Below, piece by piece: positions 18,916-28,551 of a stretch of DNA of 64,000 nucleotides. The stretch covers positions 568,303-632,302 of the forward strand of contig NZ_KB899636.1 in the NCBI RefSeq assembly GCF_000378405.1, read 5' to 3'. The translations under genes were made by a program, and so were the position numbers. A model generated the notes under the pieces. It had not been told where the DNA came from. It searched no databases and saw only the letters and a program-made list of their open reading frames with translations. This DNA is from Succinimonas amylolytica DSM 2873. Lineage in GTDB: Bacteria; Pseudomonadota; Gammaproteobacteria; Enterobacterales; Succinivibrionaceae. The stretch's first letter is position 1, and each line of letters starts with the position of its first letter.

Positions 18916-19276
18916 TTTTATTCCTTCCTGATAGTAACGGTGTACACCACCTTTTTCAACCCGAACATTTTACACCAAAACATGAGATTTCGGAGAGATG
19001 GGAGAGGAGAGGCTCTTTAACCCGGCTGGTGCTTTTTAATCCGGATTTGGTGATGACTGCTGTTGCGGTGTTATACGGAATAAGCTACGGGACCTTTTAA
19101 GTATTTTTTTGCAATACCATTTTCTTTTTGTTTGAGGGATGTCATTAAAAATCATTGTTCATTAAAGTATCATTACTCCCATGATGCTGTGTATGCATTT
19201 CGGATATCAGCATATGAATTCAATGCGTTTCGTTTGCGGGATGCATGTTTAAAACCATAAAAAAGGACTATTGAAT
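18916..19276. other. gpmI-pulA divergent intergenic region
   Basis: 361 bases between divergent genes, AT-rich, with no credible ORF of its own. On the minus strand an AGGAAGGA ribosome site for gpmI lies at 18924-18931 and a TAAAAT -10 candidate lies slightly further out. On the plus strand it holds the pulA promoter candidate (listed) and two GGGATG motifs (near 19135 and 19240) that only loosely resemble MalT boxes. Confidence 0.5.
19145..19173 (+). promoter_or_regulatory. Putative promoter for pulA
   Basis: TTAAAA at 19145-19150, a 17-base spacer and TATCAT at 19168-19173, leaving a leader of about 100 bases. Moderate matches to both boxes. Confidence 0.45.
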
Positions 19277-22200
19277 ATGACCTTGAAGAAGAAAAAACTG
19301 GGGCTTGCTATCAGTGCTGCCGTCTTTTCATGTACCCTTGCCGCCTGCGGCAGTTCCAGCAGCGGCGGCGGTGGCGGTGGTGATGGGTTTAACCCGGAGA
19401 ATCCCAGCTACGTGCCTGCAGCCGGCGGGGAAGCAGTATCCCCGGGCGGACTTCATGCCCCGGGCAGCGAGCTTGATTCTGTGCCGAACAAGCTGGTGGT
19501 GCAGGTTCTGGATGAGGAGCTGGGAACTAATGGAACCAAGGCGAATGAGGCTTTGAATTATACCGTTCATCGCTGGGTTCATGAAGAGTGTGCTTCAAAT
19601 ATAGGAGCTAGCCAGGGTTGGGATGATATCAGTGATGTTCCTGTTGATCAGAATGAGTACGGTATAGTATTTGAATTTGATCTCAGCGACAGTACTCAGG
19701 ACGGCTGTGCCGGATTTATTTTAAGAGACCCGGACAAGAATAAATTCATTGAAGAAAATCAGCGGCTTGCATGGACTGCTGCAGATCATGAAATCACCAT
19801 TACCAAAAAGCGTGTGGAATCATATGGTACCCGTGATGAAGCCTTCAACGATCTCTATGCTCCGGTAGCAGGACTGGATGCTGAGGATGCTTCTGCACAC
19901 TGGGTAAGCAGCAATCTTCTGGTGTGGAAGAACAATAAGGATCAGAATGGCAAGGAGCTTCATGTTCGTCTTCAGTACAATACCGATGCTGTTATTGAAG
20001 CGGACGGAGAGGGACTTCTTAATGGCGATTATGTGAATCTTGAAAAAACACAGCTTCCTGAGGAGATTATTCAGAAGAATCACAATCTCAAGGACTTCCA
20101 GGCCTACAAGATTCCTGACGGCACCAATCTCGATCTTAAGAAAATTCTTCGTGGCGAGGCTCTCCTTCTGGGACTTGGCGATAAAAATCTGGTGAAGAAG
20201 GCTGCTCGCATTCAGACTGCCATGCTCATCGACGAGCTCTATGCTGAAAATGCGGTCAGAGTTCAGGACCTTGGTGCGACAGCCAGTGCTGACGGCGTAA
20301 CCTTTAAGGTCTGGGCTCCGACTGCCAGGTCCCTTACCATTCATATCTGGCCCGATGCTGTTAATGATAAATGGCAAGACGCAGGCGGTGAAATGGCGTT
20401 TGACGAGGAAACCGGAGTCTGGTCGTATACCACCGACAAAGCCGATACCGAAGGTACGGCAGCCTATAAATACCAGATTCAGGTATATCATCCGGCGACC
20501 AGGAAGTTTGAAGAAATGTGGGTAACCGACCCGTATTCCCTCAGTATCTTTTCCGGAAATTCCGCATTAATCGATCTTGATAATGCCAAAGCAAAGCCGG
20601 ATGGCTGGGACAGTGTAAAGGCTCCCCATTCTCAGGCTACGAGTGCCGATATCGCTTCAATGGTGATTACCGAATCTCACCTGAGAGATCTTACAGTAGG
20701 AACCGACAAGGGCGTCACCGCAGCTCATCAGGGTAAATATCTGGGTCTTACAGAACTTGATTCGGCAGTGGGCAAGCATCTTAAGAAATTAAGCGATGCC
20801 GGTGTTACCCACATTGAGCTTCTTCCGATGTATGACATTGCCTCTATCAATGAGGAGGACGTATTCAGCGGCAAGACTGCGGATGTTACCATTACCGGCC
20901 AGGAGTTCTGTGCCCGTATTGAGGCAGAGACGACTGAGCCTATCAATGTTTGTGGTGATAATCGTCTGGTTTATGATATTCTCGCCGAAGAATCAGCAAA
21001 CGACAATGAGGATGATGCGAAGGTTTCTACCTTCCTGGGCAATTATGTGAAGGAAAAGGACTCCTATAACTGGGGCTATGATCCGTGGCACTATCAGGTT
21101 CCTGAGGGATCCTATGCTACCTCCATTGCCGATCCTTATGCCAGAGTCAAGGAAATCCGTGAAATGATTTCCTCTCTCAAGAACGATTACGGCATGAATG
21201 TTATTCTTGACGTGGTATACAATCATACTGACGGAGCCGGAGTTGAAAAGGATTCCTCAGTACTGGACAAACTGGTTCCCTGGTACTACAACCGTCTCGA
21301 TCCTGAAACGGGTAATGTTCTGTCAGACACCTGCTGCTCCGACTCTGCTTCGGAACATAAGATGTTCGCCAAGCTGATGGAGGATACTCTGGTAACATGG
21401 GCTAAGGACTACAAGATCGATGCCTTCCGTTTTGACCTTATGGGCTATATTCCCAAGCAGGTTATGGTAGACACTCTGGCCAACGTTAAGGAAAGAGCCT
21501 CCAACAAGGAGATGTATTTCTTCGGTGAAGGCTGGGATGCCGGTTCCGCAGCTAATGTGGTTGGCGGTGAAAATAATGCTACTCAGATTAATATGCATGA
21601 TACCCTTATCGGTACCTTTAATGACCGTATCCGTGACGGTGTCAGAGGCTCCGGTCCGTTTGACCACGGCGATGCTCTGATTAAGCTTCAGGGGTTTGCT
21701 ACCGGCCGCTGTTCTGAAATGAATGACAAGAGACTTGACCCGGATCAGGATCCGGATTATTCCTGTGCTGTTGATGCAGTAAATGAATCGGATTATGGCA
21801 TGCATCCTCTTAACTGGCAGGACGTTATAAGAATTAGTATGGCTGGTAATCTGAGAGACTATCCTCTCAAGACCTATACCGATGAGGTCAAGACCGGCAA
21901 GGATATCTCTTACTGGGGAGCCATTGCAGGCTACGGCGATTCACCGATCAATACCATCAACTATGTGTCCAAACATGATAATCAGGCGGTATTTGATCTG
22001 ATTATGTACAAGGCCAAGAAGACCAATACCATGGAAACCAAGGCCAAGATGCAGGGCATTGCCGTGGCTACCGTAATGTTTGGTCAGTCTCCGGTATTTG
22101 ATCAGCAGGGTACGGATCTTTTAAGAACCAAGTACTTCCAGAATGATAGCTTCAACACCGGCGATTTCTCCAACAAGGTGAATTATGCCGCTGATCAGGG

Positions 22201-22663
22201 TAACGAGTTTATTCCGGGAGCTCTGGTGAACAAGGAAAAGGACCTGGCAGACTGGGGTGCTATTACCGAGGTATCCGAATACAACTCTGATGTTGGTGCT
22301 GAGCTTAAGTCCAAGATGTCAGATACCTATAACGCCATGCTGACCATCAGAAAAGAGCACGATCTGTTCTATCTTGGCGATGCCGAGCTGATTAAGCAGA
22401 ATGTGTCATTCCTTAACGTTGGCAAGAACCAGGAGCCGGGGCTTATCGTGATGAAGGTTACTAATCCTGGGGATACCGGAGTCGTTGGTAACAACATGGC
22501 CGTGGTGATGCTTAATGCCAAGCCGGAAGCCACCAGCTTCACTGTTGCCGATGTTGAAGAAGCCAAGCCTTTGGATACGGGCCCTCTCTACAAGGATGGC
22601 TGTTCCATCAGCGGCAAAAAAATTACAGCACAGCCGTGGACCGTGTGCGTGTTTGCCAAGTAA
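19277..22663 (+). CDS. pulA: Cell-surface pullulanase lipoprotein PulA
   Basis: 1128-aa debranching enzyme hydrolysing alpha-1,6 links of amylopectin and pullulan. The signal peptide ends in lipobox LAAC (acylated Cys24), followed by a Ser/Gly tether. The N-terminal region (about residues 40-330) corresponds to the CBM41-like and N2 parts of Klebsiella PulA (AHWVSSNLLVW, ADGEGLLNGDYV). A CBM48-like domain (about 335-430, GVTFKVWAPTA) precedes the GH13 barrel. Catalytic residues: nucleophile D720 (FRFDLMGY), acid/base E751 (FFGEGWD), D901 (SKHDNQ). YNWGYDP and CCSDSASEHKMFAKL are shared with Klebsiella PulA, a known T2SS substrate. The ATG lies 9 bases after AAGGA; an upstream TTG (19271) is less likely. 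Confidence 0.95.
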   Translation: MTLKKKKLGLAISAAVFSCTLAACGSSSSGGGGGGDGFNPENPSYVPAAGGEAVSPGGLHAPGSELDSVPNKLVVQVLDEELGTNGTKANEALNYTVHRWVHEECASNIGASQGWDDISDVPVDQNEYGIVFEFDLSDSTQDGCAGFILRDPDKNKFIEENQRLAWTAADHEITITKKRVESYGTRDEAFNDLYAPVAGLDAEDASAHWVSSNLLVWKNNKDQNGKELHVRLQYNTDAVIEADGEGLLNGDYVNLEKTQLPEEIIQKNHNLKDFQAYKIPDGTNLDLKKILRGEALLLGLGDKNLVKKAARIQTAMLIDELYAENAVRVQDLGATASADGVTFKVWAPTARSLTIHIWPDAVNDKWQDAGGEMAFDEETGVWSYTTDKADTEGTAAYKYQIQVYHPATRKFEEMWVTDPYSLSIFSGNSALIDLDNAKAKPDGWDSVKAPHSQATSADIASMVITESHLRDLTVGTDKGVTAAHQGKYLGLTELDSAVGKHLKKLSDAGVTHIELLPMYDIASINEEDVFSGKTADVTITGQEFCARIEAETTEPINVCGDNRLVYDILAEESANDNEDDAKVSTFLGNYVKEKDSYNWGYDPWHYQVPEGSYATSIADPYARVKEIREMISSLKNDYGMNVILDVVYNHTDGAGVEKDSSVLDKLVPWYYNRLDPETGNVLSDTCCSDSASEHKMFAKLMEDTLVTWAKDYKIDAFRFDLMGYIPKQVMVDTLANVKERASNKEMYFFGEGWDAGSAANVVGGENNATQINMHDTLIGTFNDRIRDGVRGSGPFDHGDALIKLQGFATGRCSEMNDKRLDPDQDPDYSCAVDAVNESDYGMHPLNWQDVIRISMAGNLRDYPLKTYTDEVKTGKDISYWGAIAGYGDSPINTINYVSKHDNQAVFDLIMYKAKKTNTMETKAKMQGIAVATVMFGQSPVFDQQGTDLLRTKYFQNDSFNTGDFSNKVNYAADQGNEFIPGALVNKEKDLADWGAITEVSEYNSDVGAELKSKMSDTYNAMLTIRKEHDLFYLGDAELIKQNVSFLNVGKNQEPGLIVMKVTNPGDTGVVGNNMAVVMLNAKPEATSFTVADVEEAKPLDTGPLYKDGCSISGKKITAQPWTVCVFAK

Positions 22664-22694
22664 TCCGCTAAGCTAGCTTAGGTAGGTCTTATAG

Positions 22695-22729
22695 AGGCCG
22701 GGATCATTCAGGTGGTTCCGGCCTTTCTT
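22695..22729 (+). terminator. Intrinsic terminator of pulA
   Basis: AGGCCGG / CCGGCCT stem (22695-22701, 22718-22724) with a 16-base, partly paired loop and a T-rich tail. The tail is short, so termination may be partial. Confidence 0.65.
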
Positions 22730-22760
22730 ATGACGGGAATATGCCAGGAGATATCATTTT

Positions 22761-22789
22761 TTGAATAGTGTTCTGCGGTGTGTTATCAT
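22761..22789 (+). promoter_or_regulatory. Promoter for yibN-secB-gpsA
   Basis: TTGAAT at 22761-22766, a 17-base spacer, then TATCAT at 22784-22789 preceded by TGT (extended -10). The predicted start lies about 25 bases before the yibN ATG. Confidence 0.65.
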
Positions 22790-22820
22790 TCACGGGGATT
22801 TTCAGGCAGGAAACAGAAAT

Positions 22821-23288
22821 ATGAACGAATCAGTTGATGCGCTCTCGTTCGGAGCGGAGCTCGTTACCTTTGCTACCAATCATTTCATTATGACCATGAT
22901 TTGGATACTGGGGTTCGGATATCTTATATGGCTTCAGATTAACATTATGATTGACGGAATCAAGTCTGTGGATCACAATAAAATGGCATACCTGATGAAC
23001 AGCCAGGGGGTGGGGATCGTTGATATTAGAAGCGGTGAGGAATACCGCAAGGGTCATATCCCCGGTTCGGTATCTGTGGAAGTGTCTGAAATTCAGAAGC
23101 AGAATTTTTCGCTTATCGAAAAATATCGGAATTCCGGGGTGGTGATTGTCGGCAAAACCTATGGTGATTCCGAGGCCTATAATTGTGCGAAGGTTCTTAA
23201 AAAGAACGGTTTTAAAAATACTTTTCTGCTGGACGGTGGTATCCTTGACTGGAATGGCAGTGGACTGCCCACCGCAACTGGCAAATAA
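22821..23288 (+). CDS. yibN: YibN-type membrane rhodanese-like protein
   Basis: 155-aa protein with one N-terminal membrane helix (about residues 20-40) and a cytoplasmic rhodanese fold (VDIRSGEEYRKGHIPGSV, LDGGILDW). The loop that holds the catalytic Cys in active rhodaneses reads VIVGKTYGDSEA, so no sulfurtransferase activity is expected; to my recollection E. coli YibN also lacks the Cys there. The ATG at 22821 follows AGGA; the open frame back to 22761 covers the promoter. Order yibN-secB-gpsA as in E. coli, but grxC is absent. Confidence 0.85.
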   Translation: MNESVDALSFGAELVTFATNHFIMTMIWILGFGYLIWLQINIMIDGIKSVDHNKMAYLMNSQGVGIVDIRSGEEYRKGHIPGSVSVEVSEIQKQNFSLIEKYRNSGVVIVGKTYGDSEAYNCAKVLKKNGFKNTFLLDGGILDWNGSGLPTATGK

Positions 23289-23334
23289 GTTTTGTTCTCT
23301 AAAATAGTATATTATTGATATTTAGGAAAATATA

Positions 23335-23829
23335 ATGGCTGAAAACAGCAATGAAAATGCAGCCGGTACCCAGAATCCGGCTTTTGATATCATCAGACTT
23401 TATGTAAAGGATCTTTCTTTGGAAACTCCTAATACTCCGAACGTATTTCAGAAGGAGTGGAAGCCTGAGACCAAGCTTGATCTTGATGTTAAGCATAACG
23501 TTATAGATGAAGCTCATCATGTCTACGAGGTGGTGCTGCGCATCACTGCAACTGTATCCATTAGCGGTGAAACAGCATTTCTGGCAGAAGTAAATCAGGC
23601 TGGCATTTTTCATATCGAGAATTTCCCCGAGCAGCAGGTTGATCATATGCTGAACGCCTTTATTCCGAACATCCTGTTCCCCTACGCCCGTGAACTTGTA
23701 TCTGACCTCAGCAACAGAGCAAGCTTCCCTCCCCTTAATCTTGCGCCGATCAATTTTGAGGCCGTTTACGCTCAGAGGATGCAGCAACAGGCCCAGGCTG
23801 CCGCTCAGCCTCAGTCAGAAAACAAGTAA
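23335..23829 (+). CDS. secB: Protein-export chaperone SecB
   Basis: 164-aa tetrameric cytoplasmic chaperone that keeps preproteins unfolded for SecA/Sec[20 protein letters not shown] and [17 protein letters not shown]-like [11 protein letters not shown] and [11 protein letters not shown] are diagnostic. The Gln/Ala-rich tail is longer than in E. coli (155 aa). It lies 46 bases after yibN and 8 bases before gpsA. Demand is likely high given the 1100-1800-residue exported amylases in this window. Confidence 0.97.
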   Translation: MAENSNENAAGTQNPAFDIIRLYVKDLSLETPNTPNVFQKEWKPETKLDLDVKHNVIDEAHHVYEVVLRITATVSISGETAFLAEVNQAGIFHIENFPEQQVDHMLNAFIPNILFPYARELVSDLSNRASFPPLNLAPINFEAVYAQRMQQQAQAAAQPQSENK

Positions 23830-23837
23830 CTTCTGAG

Positions 23838-24836
23838 ATGAAGTATTCAGCGTCAATAATAGGGGCGGGATCTTACGGAACCGCCCTTGCTGTTTCCCTA
23901 ACGAGAAATGGTAAAAAAGTGCTTCTCTGGGCCAGGGAGGAGGAGTGCGTTCTTGAAATGCAGAAATCCCGCTCCAACAGCACTTTTTTACCAGGGATCT
24001 CTTTTCCGGAGACGCTTGATATTACTGGTGATCTGAAAGAGGCAATGTCCGGTTCGGATATTATTTTGCTCGCGGTTCCCAGCAAGGCTTTCGGAGAAGT
24101 CCTGAGAAGCATCAGGCCTTACATGACATCTCGTCATAAAATTGTCTGGGCAACAAAGGGACTGGAAAGCGGTACCGGAAGACTACTCAGCGAGGTAGCC
24201 GAGGAAATTCTGGGAAATAATATTCCCTTTGCTGTGATTTCGGGGCCGACTTTTGCAAGAGAGCTGGCAACAGGGCTTCCTACGGCTATTGCGGTGTCCG
24301 GGAATAATGATGCCTTTATCAGAGAATTTTCTGAGATTATTCATTCCAGTAAAAATTTCAGAGTTTATCCCAATCCCGATTTCATTGGAGTTCAGATTGG
24401 CGGGACCGTTAAAAATGTTATTGCCATAGGTACCGGTCTCTCTGACGGTCTTGGTTTTGGTGCCAATGCCAGAACTGCTCTTATAACCCGGGGACTGGTG
24501 GAAATGCAGCGACTGGGGGTGGCAATGGGGGCAAAACCGGTAACCTTTATGGGGATGGCAGGGTTAGGGGATCTGGTGCTGACATGTACCGATAATCAGT
24601 CTCGAAACCGAAGATTCGGTCTGGCTCTCGGACAGGGGGCAACGCCAGAGGAGGCGATGAAGTCTATCGGGCAGGCGGTAGAAGGGTGGTATAACACTAA
24701 GGAAGTTCATGCTCTGTCAGAAAAGCTGAAGGTCGACATGCCTATCTGTGAGGAAATTTATCAGGTTCTTTTCAATGGCAAGTCTGCCAAGGCGGCCACG
24801 GCGACTCTGCTATCCAGACGCATGAAAGATGAATAG
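23838..24836 (+). CDS. gpsA: Glycerol-3-phosphate dehydrogenase [NAD(P)+]
   Basis: 332-aa enzyme making sn-glycerol-3-phosphate from dihydroxyacetone phosphate for phospholipid synthesis. The Rossmann loop [12 protein letters not shown] is at the N terminus. The catalytic region [19 protein letters not shown], with Lys, and the C-terminal [12 protein letters not shown] segment (QSRNRRFG) are intact. It starts 8 bases after secB and ends before a strong bidirectional terminator. Confidence 0.97.
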   Translation: MKYSASIIGAGSYGTALAVSLTRNGKKVLLWAREEECVLEMQKSRSNSTFLPGISFPETLDITGDLKEAMSGSDIILLAVPSKAFGEVLRSIRPYMTSRHKIVWATKGLESGTGRLLSEVAEEILGNNIPFAVISGPTFARELATGLPTAIAVSGNNDAFIREFSEIIHSSKNFRVYPNPDFIGVQIGGTVKNVIAIGTGLSDGLGFGANARTALITRGLVEMQRLGVAMGAKPVTFMGMAGLGDLVLTCTDNQSRNRRFGLALGQGATPEEAMKSIGQAVEGWYNTKEVHALSEKLKVDMPICEEIYQVLFNGKSAKAATATLLSRRMKDE

Positions 24837-24863
24837 GGTTTGTCCTTGTCGTTTCCTTTTCTT

Positions 24864-24891
24864 AAAAAAGTCCCGGTTTCGGGACTTTTTT
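24864..24891. terminator. Bidirectional terminator between gpsA and nfuA
   Basis: Perfect 12-base stem AAAAAAGTCCCG / CGGGACTTTTTT with a GTTT tetraloop, between two convergent genes. The T run on each strand makes it functional for both. Confidence 0.92.
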
Positions 24892-24936
24892 GATTAGGAA
24901 ATAATCGGCACAGGGCGGAAGCAGTTGTGTTTGATA

Positions 24937-25527
24937 CTACTTAGCCAATGTGTAGGTTCTTTCGGTTACTTCATGAACGGTGGCATCCACAACTTCCTTA
25001 ATCATCCCAGGAAATGCCTGTTTCAGATTGGCCTCGATGCCGTCCTTAAGAGTCATGTTTACCATGGAGCATCCCTTGCAGCCGCCGGAGAATTCAATTT
25101 TGACAATGCCATCGGAGGTTACCTCCGTAATTTTGGCAAATCCTCCATGTTCGGCCAGTGAAGGGTTAATGGTACGAAGCATGTAGCTTTCCAGCTGGTC
25201 TCGCAATGGGGCATCGGCGGGAATGTCGCGTTTTTTCAGTTCCGGTGCTTTGAATGTCAGGGTTCCGTGTCTGTTTCCAGAATCTTCATAATCTATAACT
25301 GCATTTTCTAGGTAGGGCTGACTCATGCGGTCAATAATAACATTAAAGCCTTCGTGCCTGAAAACATCATCCTGAAATGAAATGGAATTTTTGGGACAGT
25401 ATAGTATGCCGCATTCTACTCCCGGAGTTCCGGGATTGGATACAAAAACCCGAATGCCGGTTTCAGGAGCCTGTTTGCTGAGCAGTGTGCGGAAATATTC
25501 TTCCGCCTTTTCGGTTATGGTAATCAT
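24937..25527 (-). CDS. nfuA: Fe-S biogenesis protein NfuA
   Basis: 196-aa Fe-S carrier: N-terminal degenerate A-type domain (RVFVSNPGTPGVECGILYCP) and C-terminal Nfu domain with the cluster-binding CxxC in GGCKGCSMVNMTL. It dimerises around a [4Fe-4S] cluster and delivers it to client enzymes. ATG at 25527 is chosen; a TTG two codons upstream (25533) is possible, and no strong ribosome site separates them. Confidence 0.95.
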   Translation of the reverse strand: MITITEKAEEYFRTLLSKQAPETGIRVFVSNPGTPGVECGILYCPKNSISFQDDVFRHEGFNVIIDRMSQPYLENAVIDYEDSGNRHGTLTFKAPELKKRDIPADAPLRDQLESYMLRTINPSLAEHGGFAKITEVTSDGIVKIEFSGGCKGCSMVNMTLKDGIEANLKQAFPGMIKEVVDATVHEVTERTYTLAK

Positions 25528-25617
25528 TTTCAAAAATAAGATTCCGGAAAAGAGAACATGCTGAAAAGAATAAAGGAGCAGAAAATCCGCCCCTTTGATA
25601 AGATAAAACTCAGGATC

Positions 25618-25812
25618 TTATACGCCGTGAGGCTCATCTTCGCCATTAAGACCGTTATCATTGAGATGCGGCTTTAACTGATAGGAAATATTGCCGTCTT
25701 CATCCTTTTTCATGGTGATGTCGCCGCCGGTCATAAGCATTGACTTTACTGCTGCCATTTCGGTTTTGATTTCTTTGAGAAGTGCAAGGATCTCGTCGTT
25801 TTTGTCTGCCAT
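25618..25812 (-). CDS. Small acidic protein of unknown function
   Basis: 64 aa, not recognised. An N-terminal helix with heptad-like spacing (EILALLKEIKTEMAAVKSML) is followed by a Gly/Asp-rich, probably disordered tail with SYQLKPHL. There is no signal peptide or membrane helix. AGAGGT stands 9 bases before the ATG on the minus strand, which argues that it is translated. It lies about 90 bases upstream of nfuA on the same strand. Confidence 0.55.
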   Translation of the reverse strand: MADKNDEILALLKEIKTEMAAVKSMLMTGGDITMKKDEDGNISYQLKPHLNDNGLNGEDEPHGV

Positions 25813-26166
25813 GGAATGGATACCTCTGTGTAAAACTGTTCGTGATACCTTTAGTAACTGTTTTAAAAACTGTTTTCCGGTATCGGATTTATGGATTGCC
25901 GGGTGCAGATTCTGCCATAACAGAGCAGTGTAATAAAGAAGATATACCGGGAATTTTTTTCAAAACAGGGCATATATCATCTTTCGCGTCAGAGCTATGG
26001 AGTTTAGAGGCCTGTTTTCAGGATCAGTTTCACGAACCAGTGCCGGACTTCACCTTTTTTTAGGTAAACCTGAAATATATAAATAGACTAAAGCATGATG
26101 ATCACTTACAATCATTCATGGTCTTTTTTTAATTTTTTGCTGTTATAGATTGGAGATAATTCATCC
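25813..26166. other. Intergenic region upstream of pckA
   Basis: 354 bases between divergent genes. A 93-codon plus-strand frame here (25782-26063) overlaps the small minus gene and has no ribosome site or recognisable content, so I do not call it. The right part holds the pckA promoter (listed) and the ribosome site GGAG near 26153. Confidence 0.5.
26084..26112 (+). promoter_or_regulatory. Putative promoter for pckA
   Basis: TAGACT at 26084-26089, a 17-base spacer and TACAAT at 26107-26112; the leader would be about 48 bases. Confidence 0.5.
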
Positions 26167-27777
26167 ATGGCATTTGATAAGAAGGTACTTGAAAAGTACG
26201 GTATCACCGGCGCAACCGAAGTTCTTTACAATCCCTCCTACGAGGTTCTTTTTAACGAGGAAACCAAGGAAGGTCTTACCGGTTTTGATGTTGGTCAGGA
26301 AACCGAGCTCGGTGCAATCAATGTAATGACCGGTGTTTATACCGGCCGTTCACCGAAGGACAAGTTCATTGTTGATGACGAAAATTCCCATGATACCGTA
26401 TGGTGGACCAGTGAAGAATATCCGAACGACAATCACCGTGCTACCAAGGAAGCCTGGGATGCTGTGAAGGATCTTGCCAAGAAGGAACTTTCTAACAAGA
26501 AACTCTATGTGGTTGATGGTTTCTGCGGTGCCAACAAGGATACCCGCATGAAGGTTCGCTTCATTGTTGAAGTAGCCTGGCAGGCTCATTTTGTAACCAA
26601 TATGTTCATTCGTCCTCAGACCGAGGCTGATTTTGAGCAGGAGCCGGATTTTATTGTTTACAACGCATCCAAGGCCAAGGTTGAGAACTTCAAGGAGCTG
26701 GGGCTTAATTCTGAAACTGCAGTTGTATTCAATGTAACCACCAAGGAACAGGTCATTCTCAATACTTGGTATGGCGGTGAGATGAAGAAGGGAATGTTCT
26801 CAATGATGAACTATTACCTTCCTCTGAAGGGCATTGCTTCCATGCACTGTTCTGCAAACTGCGATATGAACGGCGAAAATACCGCTATTTTCTTTGGTCT
26901 GTCCGGTACCGGCAAGACTACTCTTTCCACTGACCCGAAGCGCAAGCTGATCGGTGATGATGAGCATGGCTGGGATGATAACGGCGTGTTCAATTTTGAA
27001 GGCGGCTGCTATGCTAAGGTTATCAACCTGGATAAGGATTCCGAGCCGGACATTTACAATGCAATTCATCGTGATGCTCTTCTCGAGAATGTTACCGTTG
27101 ATGCTAACGGCAAGATTGATTTTGCTGATAAGAAGGTAACCGAAAACACCCGTGTTTCCTATCCTATTTATCACATCAAGAACATTGTTCGTCCGATTTC
27201 TTCCGCTCCGGCTGCCAAGCAGGTTATTTTCCTCTCTGCTGATGCTTTCGGCGTTCTGCCTCCGGTATCTATTCTTGACAAGGGTCAGACTCAGTACTAC
27301 TTCCTTTCTGGCTTTACCGCCAAGCTGGCTGGTACCGAAAGAGGAATTACTCAGCCTACCCCTACCTTCTCTGCTTGCTTCGGTCAGGCATTCCTGGAAC
27401 TTCATCCTACCAAGTACGGTGAAGAGCTGGTTAAGCACATGGATAAGAGCGGAGCCAAGGCTTATCTTGTAAATACCGGCTGGAACGGCACCGGCAAGCG
27501 TATTTCCATCAAGGATACTCGCGGCATTATCGATGCAATTCTTAATCACAGTATCGATCAGGCAGAAACCAAGGTTATCCCGATCTTCAATTTTGTAGTT
27601 CCTACCAAGCTTGAAGGCGTTGATACCAACATTCTCGATCCTCGCAACACCTATGATGATCCTGCAAAGTGGGAAGAGAATGCTAAGGATCTTGCAGCTC
27701 GTTTCATTAAGAACTTCAAGAAGTATGAAGGCAATGATGCAGGCAAGGCTCTTGTAGCTTCCGGTCCGAAGCTCTAA
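26167..27777 (+). CDS. pckA: Phosphoenolpyruvate carboxykinase (ATP)
   Basis: 536 aa (E. coli 540). In rumen succinate producers this enzyme runs in the carboxylating direction, PEP + CO2 + ADP to oxaloacetate + ATP. Motifs: GRSPKDKF near residue 59, phosphate loop [11 protein letters not shown], metal-binding IGDDEHGW and C-terminal [10 protein letters not shown]. Codon use is strongly biased (AAG, GGC/GGT, CGT/CGC, few rare codons), so it is probably among the most expressed genes in the window. The gene is monocistronic, with its own promoter and terminator. Confidence 0.98.
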   Translation: MAFDKKVLEKYGITGATEVLYNPSYEVLFNEETKEGLTGFDVGQETELGAINVMTGVYTGRSPKDKFIVDDENSHDTVWWTSEEYPNDNHRATKEAWDAVKDLAKKELSNKKLYVVDGFCGANKDTRMKVRFIVEVAWQAHFVTNMFIRPQTEADFEQEPDFIVYNASKAKVENFKELGLNSETAVVFNVTTKEQVILNTWYGGEMKKGMFSMMNYYLPLKGIASMHCSANCDMNGENTAIFFGLSGTGKTTLSTDPKRKLIGDDEHGWDDNGVFNFEGGCYAKVINLDKDSEPDIYNAIHRDALLENVTVDANGKIDFADKKVTENTRVSYPIYHIKNIVRPISSAPAAKQVIFLSADAFGVLPPVSILDKGQTQYYFLSGFTAKLAGTERGITQPTPTFSACFGQAFLELHPTKYGEELVKHMDKSGAKAYLVNTGWNGTGKRISIKDTRGIIDAILNHSIDQAETKVIPIFNFVVPTKLEGVDTNILDPRNTYDDPAKWEENAKDLAARFIKNFKKYEGNDAGKALVASGPKL

Positions 27778-27809
27778 TCTGCCTTAGCGCTGTCTTTAAT
27801 ATTAGGGAG

Positions 27810-27839
27810 AGGCCACCGTCTTGGTGGCTTCTTTATTTT
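27810..27839 (+). terminator. Intrinsic terminator of pckA
   Basis: GCCACC / GGTGGC core stem (27812-27817, 27823-27828), extended by two outer pairs, with a GTCTT loop and a T-rich tail (TTCTTTATTTT). Confidence 0.85.
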
Positions 27840-27891
27840 AGGGATTTTATAATAAATATTTTGGTTCGTTGTTGTTTTTTTGGAGGGGAAT

Positions 27892-28518
27892 ATGGGCATT
27901 TATGTTACCCGGGAAGGGCTTATGCTTATAAAGCAGGAATTCAATGACATCTGGACAAACATTCGTCCGGAGGTAACTAAAAAACTGGCATGGGCTGCTT
28001 CCCTGGGAGATCGCAGTGAAAACGCCGATTATCAATATAACAAGAGGCTGTTACGGGAAATTGATATCTATGTTAAAAGACTTTCTGATATTATTCGCGA
28101 TGCAGAGGTGCTGGATCGCAGTGCGGAAGGAAACCGTAGCAGGAAGGTTTTTTTTGGGGCGTATGTTGAAATTGAAAACGATGACGGGGATATTAAGCAT
28201 TTTCGAATAGTTGGGGCCCCTGAGGTGTATGGCCGTCGTGGCTATATCTCCCTTCAGAGTCCAATGGCTAAAGGTCTTCTCAATCACGAAGTGGATGATG
28301 AGGCGGTTATTATGACTCCCCGGGGCAAGGTATCGTGGTATATAAACCGTATATCCTATCAGCACGAGGATTGGTTTGGGGAAGAGGATAAACCGGTATT
28401 TCAGTTTTCTAGTTCCAATGAATACAAAGAGCCGGAAATCATGAGTGACGAAGAAATCCAAAAGGCCAGAGATGAATACCTGAAACTCCTTGCCAGGCAG
28501 AGTGACAGCCGAAGCTAG
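27892..28518 (+). CDS. greB: Transcript-cleavage factor GreB, C-terminally extended
   Basis: Reactivates backtracked RNA polymerase by stimulating transcript cleavage. N-terminal coiled coil with the family signature WAASLGDRSENADYQYNK (tip acidic residues present), then the C-terminal FKBP-like domain (FFGAYVEIENDDGD, SPMAKGLL, PRGKVSWYI). The protein is 208 aa against 158 in E. coli: about 45 charged residues follow the normal end (EDWFGEEDKPVF to KLLARQSDSRS). The ATG at 27892 follows GGAGGGG. TATAAT at 27848-27853 may be its -10, with no clear -35. Confidence 0.93.
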   Translation: MGIYVTREGLMLIKQEFNDIWTNIRPEVTKKLAWAASLGDRSENADYQYNKRLLREIDIYVKRLSDIIRDAEVLDRSAEGNRSRKVFFGAYVEIENDDGDIKHFRIVGAPEVYGRRGYISLQSPMAKGLLNHEVDDEAVIMTPRGKVSWYINRISYQHEDWFGEEDKPVFQFSSSNEYKEPEIMSDEEIQKARDEYLKLLARQSDSRS

Positions 28519-28551
28519 GGCTTCTGATAAAAACTGACACTTTTTGGTTTA

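Noticed and set aside
17542..19020. 492-codon plus-strand ORF opposite gpmI
   Set aside because: It is antisense to a complete, motif-perfect gpmI and has no recognisable content or ribosome site; long antisense frames arise from gpmI's codon bias.
18995..19020. GGGAGAGGAGAGG and GGGATG motifs upstream of pulA as MalT boxes
   Set aside because: They fit the GGGGA(T/G)GA consensus poorly and lack the paired arrangement; not enough to call maltose control.
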